The notes under the pieces: model-generated
Databases searched by the model: none
What the model was told of the DNA's origin: nothing
What the model saw: only the letters and a program-made list of their open reading frames with translations
Origin: Epiperipatus broadwayi
Taxonomy: Eukaryota; Onychophora; Udeonychophora; Euonychophora; Peripatidae
Assembly: GCA_028023455.1 (NCBI GenBank)
Contig: JAQFVV010000013.1
Location: forward strand, 11,444,579-11,508,578
Reading direction: 5' to 3'
Length of the DNA stretch: 64,000 bases
In this document: piece by piece, positions 23,401 to 34,585 of the stretch
How the letters are laid out: each line of letters starts with the position of its first letter
How positions within the stretch are numbered: position 1 is the stretch's first letter
Translations under genes and position numbers: made by a program

Positions 23401-26400
23401 TTTATTTGGATATTAAAAATTGAAACTAAATCTTTAAAAACTAAAAGTAAATAAAAAAAATCAAGTTAAAATAAATCTCCCAAACAATTTTATATCTATT
23501 TCTCTTTTCATTCTCAATAATTTCTATACATTACTTTCAACAAGAAAAAAAAACAAATTTTTCTTGGTGTTCAACTGTCATTTCTTATATAGGGGAAAAA
23601 AATTGCAAAGTAAAGCTAATTTAATAAACATCATAAGCTCAATAATAATTTTTTGATAATACAAATATATAACAAAAGTAGCTGCTTATTTTCATCCCAT
23701 CTATAGTGAATATAAATTAATGAGTAATTACCAGAAAATAATGAATAAAAATCACCATTCTCAATTCACTTCCACTTTTTTTCCATGAGGACTTGAAACT
23801 AAAATCTAAAAATAAAACAGTTATATAATAAAATGGAATTAAAGGTGATTGCTAGATGCATAAATACATTAATTACAGCTTAGAATCTCAAGTCTACATT
23901 AAAGGCAACGCTAGAAACTGGTCAGATGAGGATTTAGATACTCTACCATATGGTAGTCGTTTATTATTCAAGCTTGTTACAGATAGCAGTTAGAGTGAAG
24001 AGCTGTTCTTGTTTTATCTTAAATATTGTAAATCTAAAGAACACATGTTCAAATTAAATTACCTGCAGATTATTATCTAGAAAAAAAAAATCCCTAATAT
24101 AGTTAAGTATAATTAAAAATGTTGATGAAATGAGAAAACTAAATATCAAATTAATTAAATATTTAATATTTTGATAGAATTACATTTAATGGTTTTGAAT
24201 ATAATGTTGACATCATAAATATTTCAAATCAAATTACACATTTATTTGCTTCAATTGATACTAAAGTAAAAATAATTGATGCAAAGTGTTTTATATTTGA
24301 AACTATCACGATAATATTCTAAATAAAAGCTTCTAGGAGTCTGCGAATAAATAATATTTAGTTATAAAAAATATTTTTATTAGATATTATCAATATTTAA
24401 ATGTGATTATTATTAAAAATGAAAAATAAAATAACTAAAGGATATTTAGATCACTAATTGTGGTTGTCTATTTATGATACATTTCCAAATGTAAGCAATA
24501 TAATGTTGAAACAATATTTCTGTATTCCCTGGAATTTTATATTATAACTTAAATATTTAAATTTTATTTTATTTTTGGATATGTTTTTTTTTTTTTTTTA
24601 CTAAAATATTTTTTTGTGGACAACAGATCTCAAAGCCAGCTCATATCATCAAGAGATTAATATATCCCACGGTTTAATACTATTCTATATACAAATGCTA
24701 AAAAAAAAAAAAAATGTAAAATGAAATCGTTCTAATTATGTATGATGTTCTAAAATATTGACAGGTAAAATAAAATATATATATAGTAAAAGACAAAATG
24801 ACAGTGCCTGCTTTTTTTTTTTTTTACGGTGCTGATGACCAATCGATAAAACCTGAATAGAGGAGCAACAAGATTTTTCAAGTTTTCTACCCACAGCTGT
24901 TCTACTCTCAGGAACTCACTACCTTCACAGCTATGGGATTGGTGGAAAAACAATCAATAATATCAAAGTTTCATCAGCAATTTTATTTGCAAAAGGAAAA
25001 AAAGACAGAAAAATGAAAATTATTCCCTTAAAAAAATATTACATAAAGGAATCAATTATATCACGTTTTTAAAACAGTTTTTAGTATTGATAATAGATAT
25101 TTAAATTCTTATTCAAGAATGACTTATATATGATGAATAAGAAATGGAAGCTCAAGTGCTCTCATTTACATAATAAAGCTTTTGATGTGGAGGGAAAATG
25201 TTTCACGTACATATATATTAGTTAAATACTTTCTATTTCAAAACCGCTAATTATTGCTTACATAAATCCCTTACTGTGTGAGGGAGTTACTTTCTCATTA
25301 TGTATCATAATGTAAATATAATGAATGTGTCCTACCAAAGAAAAGATAAAAAGAGTTGGGCGGTCAAATTATTAGCAAACAAATTCAAGCATGAAATTCA
25401 AACAAATTATACATATAATATACAGTCCAATAATTTTAATAAATTCTTAGCTAAATTACATTTTTAAAAAAATAAATACATTTTCTAATATATCTATCTG
25501 ACCAATAATTTGACTGACATAAAAAAATTGTTTAGAAGTTTGTTAAAAAATGACTTTTTGGGAATCTAATTTGTTAATTTCTACAGTAATGTATTCAGAC
25601 TCAGTTTCTCCAAGAAGAAGTTTATATATATTATAACCTTTTGCTTTGGCATAAGCTAAATGTTAAGTCAAATTTTGTGCCAAAATATCTAAAAAAATTA
25701 TATAGTTTAATTTTGTTATGAATAAATTGTTGCAAGTATTTTATAATGTTATAATGTTTTGCATATAAAAATTACAATAAAATTTTTTACACAGCTTAAA
25801 TTGTAATAATTTTAAGCTTAAATAAGTATTTAACATGCTTAAGTCTTTAAATTTTGAATAACTGATAATTTATATGATAAATAATGCAAATTTAGTTCTA
25901 ATTTAACTGTTAGAATAAATTTAAGATTAAGAAACCAGGTTTAAACCCTATATTTTTGTTTGATGGTATGTAAATTAAATCTATAATATTTTAGCTCATT
26001 TTAATTTTTACATAATATTATAGCTAAATATTTTAAATTTATTTACTTAGAAAAAAATTATAGGGCTAATAATAAAAGATAGGATTTTTAAAGTAATAGG
26101 TAGATGAATACCTGAAGAAATTTTAACATTATTATTCACTTTAAAATATTATTTAATGTCTAATTTTAAAGACAGTTTAAATTTATTCTGAGACTTGTCT
26201 AGATTTAAATAATGGTATACAAATGTATTAAAGATTGTCTGTAATATTTATTTCATTTTAATAATGTAAATTTCATTATGTAATATTTTTATTTTATTCT
26301 GAAGTTTGTAATTTTTAATTTATTATTGGTATTTGCAACCAGAAAGCATTTTAAATTAATTTAGTTAGTCTAGACAAGATTTTAAAAAATGATTTGTTGT

Positions 26401-28150
26401 AAAATTGAATATTAATTAGGTAAATTTTATTTAACAATCTTACCTGGTTATATATAGGGGTATAGGTCAAAATTTTGAACGAATCAGGGAAGAGGTTATA
26501 GATTAAAAGGTTAATAAAAAGTCTTGTGAAATGATTACATGACTAGTAGTATAAAGAGGTGAGGTTTTCATCAGTTCAAGGTCCTCAAACAGTTTTTAAT
26601 ATTATTTTTGTTTGTAGCAAGAACTCCAATTAAATTTTAAAGTGTACTTTTCTTTAAATTTTATTATTTTAAGCTCAGTATGTCAGACTGAACTAAAACT
26701 ATCTAGGCACACTTATCTAAACTGAAACACCAAAGAAACAGAAATCTTTATACCTGCCAGCTTTAATGGTAATATTATTTCATTATTATAATGTTTAGAA
26801 TATTATATTTTAAATTTTCTACTTTGGAAAACTTCATAAGTTATTATTATAGCCATTATAATGACTCAAGAACTACTGACAATTTCTGCATTATAATGAA
26901 AGTTGCCACAAAATATTTAAATTTCTAGCTGGCAAGAATGTCACAGAAAGTATTGATAATTTGACATTTTCTTTATAATATTCATTTGTGTCAAATATTG
27001 TCCAGAATTTATTTATTATGAGTAAAGACTTTTAAATTCAGAATAAGAACTATATTTTGACATAATGAAGTATGTTTATCAGATGTTTACAAATGATTTA
27101 AGTCTACAATAGAAATATTAAGTGAATAATAATTTTATACTTCAATAAAATGTATTTGTTCTCATTTAAATAAAGACATTATATTGTTAACTTATTAAAG
27201 CACAAATAAAAGAATTCGCTTGTTAGGACAGTTTCTGTTTGCTCCTCTTTTGGATGAAAGAAATCATTTTTCTCCAGGCAAAAGTAATAAAAAAATCAAC
27301 TTCCAACAAACAATTAAATAAGTATTATATAAAATCTATCCGCAAAAATGACCTTTCATTTAATGAACTTGAATGACTTTTCTATATTTTAATTATTTTA
27401 TAATGCTTGGAAAAATATTTTAAAACCTGCAAGTTATTTCTTCCTTCTGAATGTCGCTGTGGAGACTACTGTAGTTGTAAATATATTTGAATTAAATATT
27501 TTTCTTTTGCAAATATTTGATAATGTTGGCTAAATATTATTTATCAGAAGTATGATACTATAAAATATTCTCATTATGAACACAATTTAGAATAATTTGT
27601 ATAATGAATTAAGTTGCAAACCTGAATTCAAATAGTTGTGAACTATTTATTTCAATAAACATTTATCATAATTTATATTCATGGATACTTGTTTGAATAG
27701 TGATAAATTTATCCCATACTTGCTAGCATGATTACTTGAAATTTTACTAAGAATATCAAAAAGAAACATATTCTATATTTCATAATTATGTTGTAGATTT
27801 TAATATCATAGCTTTATTGTATTTTATGATAAATATGTTTGTTATCAACAAGATTTTGCCAACATTCTTCTTCATGTTTCAGTTTAAAGTAGAATAAATC
27901 AAGAAGAAATTTATTTGATGGTAAAAGGGTTGAATTTATTTTTATTATGATTTTGCATGTCATGTTTTATTTATGTTCATATTATTTACATATAGTAACT
28001 GCTATATTTTGAAATATTATAGTTTAAAGTTCTTAGAATAATAATTTATCATATTTGTATGTTTTACAATAGTATATGTTTTCCTTTTTTACATATGAAT
28101 CATTTATTTATAAAGATACCTTGTTATGCTATAAGCTGAATAAGTAGATG
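23400..28150. other. AT-rich, no feature found
   Basis: 4.7 kb of AT-rich sequence with homopolymer runs and no open frame with recognisable content. 25.4-28.1 kb is especially monotonous. A 67-codon frame at 24750-24953 is isolated and motif-free. Confidence 0.4.
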
Positions 28151-28299
28151 TATGTTTCTATTATTTATTTTATGATTATTTATTTATAAATAATTTTATT
28201 GAAAAAACCATATGTAATAGTGATACAATTGTAAATCAAAAATAATAGTTATCCATGTTAGTCAGGCAACCAAATGTTCTGATGTGGTTACTGGTGTTG

Positions 28300-31200
28300 T
28301 TAATCCAGCTTAATCAGGCTCCACGTGTTGTCAAATAAAAATCTGGAAGAGATTATTCTGTCCTTATGGCGAAATTCCTTTAGCTTGGAAATGAATGTGT
28401 CTTCAGGCTTGGGATGAGGAAAGGTAAACTTGTTGTGACATCTGGCCAACCAGATGGCATAAGTCAGAAAGGATGAGAGTCTTGTGGTGACATAATCCCT
28501 GGACAGGAAGCAGCATTTAATATTTAAGATTTTGTTCAGGGAAATGTGGCAGTGGTAAGTAATGAAAGTTCTGATTTTGTCATATGCTGGGCAATCATTT
28601 ATCATATGATCAAAGGTTTCACAGGTTCTATGGCAGTTGTGACACATAGGATCTATATTCTTGAGGAATCTCCTGTAGTGCAAAAACCAGTTTGTCTGGA
28701 GTGAATTCAGGTTGATTTTTACGAGAAAGTCCAGGAACCTTGGCTCCAGCTTGAGATGCTTGAAAAACCTGGTGACCACGTGATTGTTACCACCTAGGTA
28801 AGGAATGGTAGAGTTTTGTGTGGGAAACAGCAGGCCATGAGCATCCCAAATGGAGATTTTTTGTCTGAATACTAGGGAAGTGGCCATTGTGAGCGAAAAG
28901 GTAGTCAAGTATCTGATTTAGCCAGCTTATCTTTGAAGGTGGAGATCTGTCAGATGGAATGACTGGTTGTTCCGCTACAATCTGGGGAAATTTCTTTTGT
29001 AGGATGTGGATCAGAGAGTGGCAATGACATACCATTATTTTTACTATGTCGCTGCATGCGTTCAATTCCTATGGCCGCTGTTTTACCATTCCACAACAGC
29101 CGTGCACAGATTCGGTTGATTTTGGTATTGAAAGCCTTTGTCATGTTAATTATGGGTAGATAGTAGCTAATCTTTGCCATTACCTTGATATTGAAGAGAG
29201 AGATTTTCCCTTGCAGTGATAAATAAACTTTGGCAAGGTTTTTAACTGTGTTGGTGGTGGCTTCAATGATGGAATTCTGTATTTGTATCGACATGGCTTG
29301 CGGTGACTTGTATATGGGAAACCCCAAAAAGTTTTGGGGGTCTGCTGAGAAAGGCGATGATATCTTCTTGCCAGTGTTGATTTTCCATGCCAATGACTTG
29401 TTGAGGTTGAAGGAAAGTTTGGAGGATTCGGAAAATTTGTTGATTATTTGTATGAGAGGTTTTAGATATTTTTGGGAAGGTAAGGTGACAAGGACATCAT
29501 CCATGTAGGCAAATGCTTTACAGTGTTTCTTCAGCTGGGGTATATAGATTCCTGGAAGTTCTGCCTCAATCTGTTTAAGAAGGGGGTTTAAGTAGAGTAT
29601 AAATAGGAGACCGCTAAGTGGAGATCCTTGGGGTATGGATTTTGAAGGAATAAAACCATCTGTAAAGAAACCATTCAGGGAAATGTGGACCAATCTGTTG
29701 TTTAGCAGATTGTCCAATATCTGAATGATTTGAGTAGGAATGTCTAGTGCTGAGAGGCAATTGAGCAGGATGTTGACATCTACTGAATCAAATGCTTCAG
29801 AGATGTCTAGCTGAACGGCAATGGGTTTGTATAGATTCTTGGATCTGATATGATCACAGAGAATTTTTACCTCCCCGATTGCAGAGAGTGTGGATGAGCC
29901 CTTCTTTGCAAATTGCAACTGGGATATGTTGTCCAGAATAACATCTTGTATTTTCTCCTTGATCACACCTTCAATGACCTTTAACAGGATTGGGGTCATG
30001 GAGATTGGTCTTATGCTAGATAGAGCAGATGCATCCCGGTTTTTCTTAACAAAGGGGACCATCGCTATGGGATAAAGTTTGGGGATGATTTTTTTGCTGT
30101 TTGCAAGATGGTTAATTAGTTTTAATACTATGGGAGCTGTGAAATTCTCAAGGTGCGTAAGTATGAACTTTGGAATGCCATGTAGTCCTGGATGGACATT
30201 GGACGGTAGGGCGGCCAAGCGGTTTTTGATGTTTGATATTGTTATTCCATGTTCATTGTTTTGTGATGTCTCATGCCACTGATTTGTGGGGTAGGTAACA
30301 GAGTTTGATAGGCGGTTTTTGAAATATGACTCTATTTGAATGAGCATTTGATTGCCAGAGGTATGGCTACCACCGATGAGGAGGGACAAAGGAGTTTTTT
30401 GTTTCTTCCTTGCCCCTAGAGCCCATCTGAGATAGCCATGTGTCCAGCAGTGTTGGCCAGGTAAGTATAACCTAGCATTCTTTGTTGCTATTATTTCAGC
30501 AATCGCAGCTTGTTTCTGCTTATACTGTGTTTTAAGTAATAGGACGTTGTCTGTAGTACCATCACTTGAGAAATTTTTAATCCTATGGTGAAGCAAATCA
30601 AGCTCATTCATCAGGGTTGTTGACCCTTTATGTTTTTTGGTGTGCTGTATGATTATGGTTTGGAGGATGCCTGTGAAGGCGAACCAGGCTTCCTCAGGAT
30701 TTATGTTAAGAATGTCAATTTTTTCAAAGAGTATGTAGGCATCTGAGAAGACAGCTTCCGTGGCAGTAGCTTTAGTTATGATTCTGATTGTTTTATTGTA
30801 GTCTATGGGAGTGTAGGAGTCCAGATCTAGAGACGCTATCAGGGCAAGATGGTCTGAGAAGGGAACAGGTTGAAGCTTGGCTTCCAAACCATAGTGCAGC
30901 TCTGGGGTGTAAAACATTAGGTCAATCAGTGTTCTAGAGCTCTTCGTATAGAATGAGTATGCATCCGCAGGGAAGAAACCTCTGCCATTTATGAAACCCC
31001 TGGCTAAGAGATGAAAGTATTTCCGTGTGAACACATCATATTGCAGGTTGAAGTCCCCCAAGAGGATTGTAGGGCCTGTGTTGTTTGCAGTGATGAGATT
31101 TATGGTGTGTATTATTCTAGAATAAGTCAATGGGTTGTTCTGGCAGTATACGTATATTGCAATGAATTCACTAGATTGGTATATAAGCTTGATTGCAATG

Positions 31201-31487
31201 AGATTGGCATCATGGTAAAGCACTTTATAGGAAAAAGGTGGTTTCCTGTGATTAATGATGATTCCTACCCCTCCAGCAGCTGATGTATTAGTAGACAGAA
31301 GAGTGAAGCCCAGTTTTGAAAGTTCGAGAATTATGTGAGGGTTGGAGTTTAGGTGATATTTGGTCTCTCCTAAGAATAAAATATGAGGAGATGTAAGAAG
31401 GAAAAAATGCCTAATCGCATATAAACGGTCAGTAGAATTAATTCCCCTGATGTTAAGACCAATGATTTGGCACTTGATCCTATCCAT
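28300..31487 (-). pseudogene. LINE ORF2: endonuclease-reverse transcriptase, two late frameshifts
   Basis: 845 codons are open from 31487 to 28950. The apurinic-type endonuclease has N12, LGETK (E41), LLGDFN (142-147) and SDHLAL (211-216). The RT has RPISMTP (493-499), motif A LDISEAFDSV (560-569), motif B PQGSPLSG (619-626) and motif C YMDDVL (661-666), so the catalytic residues I can see are present. Near 29010 the frame shifts, coding continues in 28787-29065, shifts again near 28890, and ends in 28300-28908. That last frame holds a zinc knuckle C-x2-C-x8-H-x4-C (C89, C92, H101, C106) and the KLKEFRHKD tail. Each shift fits one extra base. Repaired length would be about 1050 residues. It would nick DNA and prime reverse transcription there. 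Confidence 0.9.
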
Positions 31488-31508
31488 AAAGATTATTGCT
31501 GCTTGGTT

Positions 31509-33512
31509 TTACCGCCAGCGGAATCTTTGATTGAAGGTTGTAATTGTCCTTGTGATCACTGAATTTCTGATCTGGCAAGGATGGCCTGTGGAAATCAGCT
31601 CTAAAGAGCTCAGTTTCATTGTGTGATTCATGACTGAGAGAGTTTTTTGGTGTGCTTGTACCTTCCTCTTGTTTTTTTCCAGAATAGAATTTACACTGTA
31701 GGGAAAGGAGAACTTTAGGTAGTTTGGCTCGGAAGCAGGAGATAGGTGTGAGTCCTCTTTTTCAGAGTAGGCCTTTGAAAGTTTGGAAGATTTTTGTTTA
31801 TTATTAGCATTAGGGGGTAGGTTGAGATCCATGTCTGAGACAGAGTCAGAGATGGGTGGTGAAGATCTATTTTTTGTAGGTGTGGGAGCTTTCCTATGGG
31901 ATGAATTTGTATAGGATATTGATAGTTTTGATGCGTCCATTATAGATTTAGTATTAGAAACCGCAGGTTTTGATCTTAGAGGTCTTGGGGTTCCGAGTGC
32001 ATTGTTATGGTCTTGATGGTCCATGCTGAGAGGTGCATCATCTGTATTGTCAGAAGAGATTGTTAGATTTTTGTGTCTAGAGGCATTATTTGGTTCTTTT
32101 GGTTTTGAGCCTTTTGGTAAGTTGTCTGGTTTCTGTGAGTTATCTCTGGGCTTGGAGCCATTTGGGTTTTGATATGCTATTTGTATCTGTTTGCTGTCAT
32201 TGGATGGTTTTCCCTTGAGTTTATTAGGATTCATAAAGTCTTTGGTGTTGGTTACTCTATTGTAGGATTCAACTTCAGCTTCAACAGTATGCAGGCCTGG
32301 AGTGTTTGTGGTTAGCATTTCATTATGTGTGACATTAGCAGGTGTGAGTGTATGAGGTGCTTTACATTTGTGAAACTTATTTTCCTTTTGACCACAAGAG
32401 GTGCATATTTTTGCTGGGCATTCTTTTATGAGATGTGTTCTTAGGCCACAATGAAAACATTGCGGCCTGACACCAACGAAGGATAGTATCATTGGACAAC
32501 CTTTTGCTTTAATGGTAGTTGGTATGTCAGTGGGCCCTAGGCCTTTTCTTAGTTGAATTTGAAATGATGCAGTGTTGGATAGGATGGACTTGATCATCTT
32601 GTCTACTGGAAGATATGAGAAATTCTGGATTTTCCTATAAGGTAAAAGGATTTCTTGGAGGAGATTATTGTCAAGGCCCATGATACAATTCTTGAGGGTT
32701 CTGATAAGGGTAGCAGGTCTGTTTGTATCAACATATATAAAGAATTTGTTGTCTAGTTTTTTGAAATTTGATTTAAATTCATTTCGGAAGGCCCAAGTGG
32801 CAAATTTGACAGCAATGTATCTGTCATTTGGGTGAGTGAGGATCCGGTGTATGCCCTCTGTTAATTTGTATTGTTTTATTAATTCGTATAGTGCTGTAAT
32901 GGGGAATTTATGGAGTGAGCAATTTGGTTCTGTCACTGCCAGAACAACAATTTTATCATTGTGGTAGTTTACTAAGGATTTGAGGAGGGTTGGAGGTATT
33001 GTTTGGTTGAAGTCAACACAGAGGCCTTGGTATTGTTTCTCAGTGAAATCATTTATGGAGAATTCATCGGTCTCAAGCCCCAAGAAGGTTTGATTTTCCT
33101 GTTGTAGATTTTTTAGTTTTAGTATATCTAACATGGTAAGGTCGTGATTAATTTTACTTGCTGTTCCGGGTATGGAGCAGGTTTCGTTGTATGAATTAGT
33201 TTTTAAGTTGTTGGTATTTTGTATAGACTTAGATGGACTTGTAGTACCAATTTTTGCTATGTTAGCATATGATATGTGGCTCCTAGATGAACTGTTAGCC
33301 ATTGTATTACAGTTTTTTGCAATAGGTGTTATGTGAGGAAGGTAATTTAGATCACTCTGTGTCAAATCTAGTGTTGGGTTTGTCTGCTTGATTGTTGAAT
33401 AGTTTCCCTTATGACCGGTATGGAAAATTTTATTTTGATCTTCTTCTCTCTGGTAGTTGAGATTCTGAGAGTAAGAGGGAAGAGTTGGGAATTCATCTAT
33501 AGAAAGTGGCAT
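31509..33512 (-). CDS. LINE ORF1, gag-like RNA-binding protein with CCHC knuckle
   Basis: 667 codons open without interruption. Ser/Asn/Lys-rich N-terminus with a DEFPTLP motif (6-12). A folded-looking central region (about 150-345) precedes the zinc knuckle CFHCGLRTHLIKEC (352-365, C-x2-C-x4-H-x4-C). A second, irregular cysteine/histidine cluster follows (370-383). The C-terminal half (400-620) is polar and low-complexity. Such proteins bind the element RNA and form the particle that carries ORF2. The stop TAA (31509-31511) is followed in the same frame, with no further stop, by eight codons and the ORF2 ATG. The reading frame also continues upstream of the ATG at 33512 for about 170 codons with two TGA stops, so the true start may be further 5'. 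Confidence 0.85.
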   Translation of the reverse strand: MPLSIDEFPTLPSYSQNLNYQREEDQNKIFHTGHKGNYSTIKQTNPTLDLTQSDLNYLPHITPIAKNCNTMANSSSRSHISYANIAKIGTTSPSKSIQNTNNLKTNSYNETCSIPGTASKINHDLTMLDILKLKNLQQENQTFLGLETDEFSINDFTEKQYQGLCVDFNQTIPPTLLKSLVNYHNDKIVVLAVTEPNCSLHKFPITALYELIKQYKLTEGIHRILTHPNDRYIAVKFATWAFRNEFKSNFKKLDNKFFIYVDTNRPATLIRTLKNCIMGLDNNLLQEILLPYRKIQNFSYLPVDKMIKSILSNTASFQIQLRKGLGPTDIPTTIKAKGCPMILSFVGVRPQCFHCGLRTHLIKECPAKICTSCGQKENKFHKCKAPHTLTPANVTHNEMLTTNTPGLHTVEAEVESYNRVTNTKDFMNPNKLKGKPSNDSKQIQIAYQNPNGSKPRDNSQKPDNLPKGSKPKEPNNASRHKNLTISSDNTDDAPLSMDHQDHNNALGTPRPLRSKPAVSNTKSIMDASKLSISYTNSSHRKAPTPTKNRSSPPISDSVSDMDLNLPPNANNKQKSSKLSKAYSEKEDSHLSPASEPNYLKFSFPYSVNSILEKNKRKVQAHQKTLSVMNHTMKLSSLELISTGHPCQIRNSVITRTITTFNQRFRWR

Positions 33513-34477
33513 GCTTTGTAAGGAAGTATTTTGAACACTAGTTGTATTGGTATGTTTTAATACGGGTTCCGGTATTGTATTACGCGTGTGCGTTGTTTCA
33601 GAACTATATTTATTTATAGTATCAGTTTTGGGCGAGTTTGAATTAGTTCAAAAGTTGTTTTCAGACGGTAAATTGTTCGCGGGGTTAATTTTTGGTTGAG
33701 TCTCACGTTTATTCCTAGTTGAATGCGTCGATACGGGAAGTGGCGCTATTGCGTCATTTTCTGTTCAATCTTCAGATATTAGTGTAGTATTATCATTAAT
33801 ATATGAGCTGCAGCTATTTGTTTCTGTGTATTTTTTAGTTTTGGTGCCTTTATTATTTAATTTATGTGCCGGTTCAGGCCAATGGATTACCTCCATATTA
33901 AAAATTTTTTCTTTAGTACCTTGTTTATCCGCTATGAGTGACGGGCCAGTAGAAGTGTAGCCTGTTGAACAGTATTCGTCGTTATTCACTGTAGCGTCTG
34001 AAAACTCGTGGATCATTTCTGAGTTGTTTGTTTGGAGGTCTTTATTTTAGGTATATTATGATGTGAATTTTGTTTATTATTACTATTACAGTTAAAATCT
34101 ATATTATTTTTATCATTTATTTCCATAGATATTTCGTTGGTTTTAGAATCGCTAATGACATGGCTTTCCGGTATTAACTGAGGCTGGTAAGAATAATTTT
34201 TATGTTTATTATCAGTAATATTTGTGACGTTGACGTTAGCTGTTGTATTATGCTTGGTTTCATGTACCTTAATTGGCATCTTGTGTGTACAATTGGTTTC
34301 ACAAAGCTTACATAAATCTTCCGCTGTATTTACGCTGTCTTCGTTTTTGTTTGCATCATCGGATGTCGTTGCGATTTTTTGCTTTCCATATTTTTCTATA
34401 GCACTTGAATTATCGGAGGCCGGATTTTGGTTATTAGTGCTAGAAGGTTTATTTCCTTTTATGATTTGAGAGTTCAT
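33513..34477 (-). pseudogene. Probable broken 5' extension of LINE ORF1
   Basis: From the ATG at 34477 an Asn/Lys/Thr-rich frame of 154 codons runs to 34013. It contains C-x2-C-x3-C (CKLCETNC, codons 56-63). A second frame starts at 34016 with a four-base overlap (ATGA) and stays in register with ORF1 down to 33513. It is interrupted only by TGA at 33765-33767 and TGA at 33648-33650. An in-frame TAA at 34583-34585 lies upstream of the first ATG with no other ATG between. Composition (Asn, Lys, Thr, Ser) matches the ORF1 N-terminus, supporting one long ancestral ORF1. However, CpG is clearly more frequent here than in the rest of the element, so a different origin for the 5' end is possible. 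Confidence 0.55.
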
Positions 34478-34585
34478 TTTTAAGCGAGTTTGTGATATTT
34501 TTTCAACTTGAATGCAACCTTCAGAGTTTTGATTTATGTTACGCTGTTGTCTAAAGTATATTCCACCGCATTGGCAATTACGTTA

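Larger units (their letters stand above)
28160..34585 (-). mobile_element. Near-complete zinc-knuckle LINE (ORF1 + ORF2)
   Basis: A non-LTR retrotransposon read right to left. ORF1 begins at or upstream of 34477, ORF2 ends at 28300, and a short 3' UTR with AATAAA-type signals runs to about 28160-28200. Much less AT-rich than its flanks. Defects are few: one frameshift and two TGA codons in the 5' part of ORF1, one TAA between ORFs, and two frameshifts near the end of ORF2. The exact ends and target-site duplication could not be fixed by eye. Clade is uncertain: the EN-RT-knuckle plan without RNase H and the gag-like CCHC ORF1 fit L1/Tx1-like or Jockey-like lineages. Truncated relatives lie at 2.7-3.2 and 6.7-7.2 kb, so the lineage has been repeatedly active here. 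Confidence 0.9.

Noticed and set aside
29230-31283. Several + strand frames of 60-92 codons across the LINE
   Set aside because: They lie opposite ORF2 and are shadows of its coding frame.
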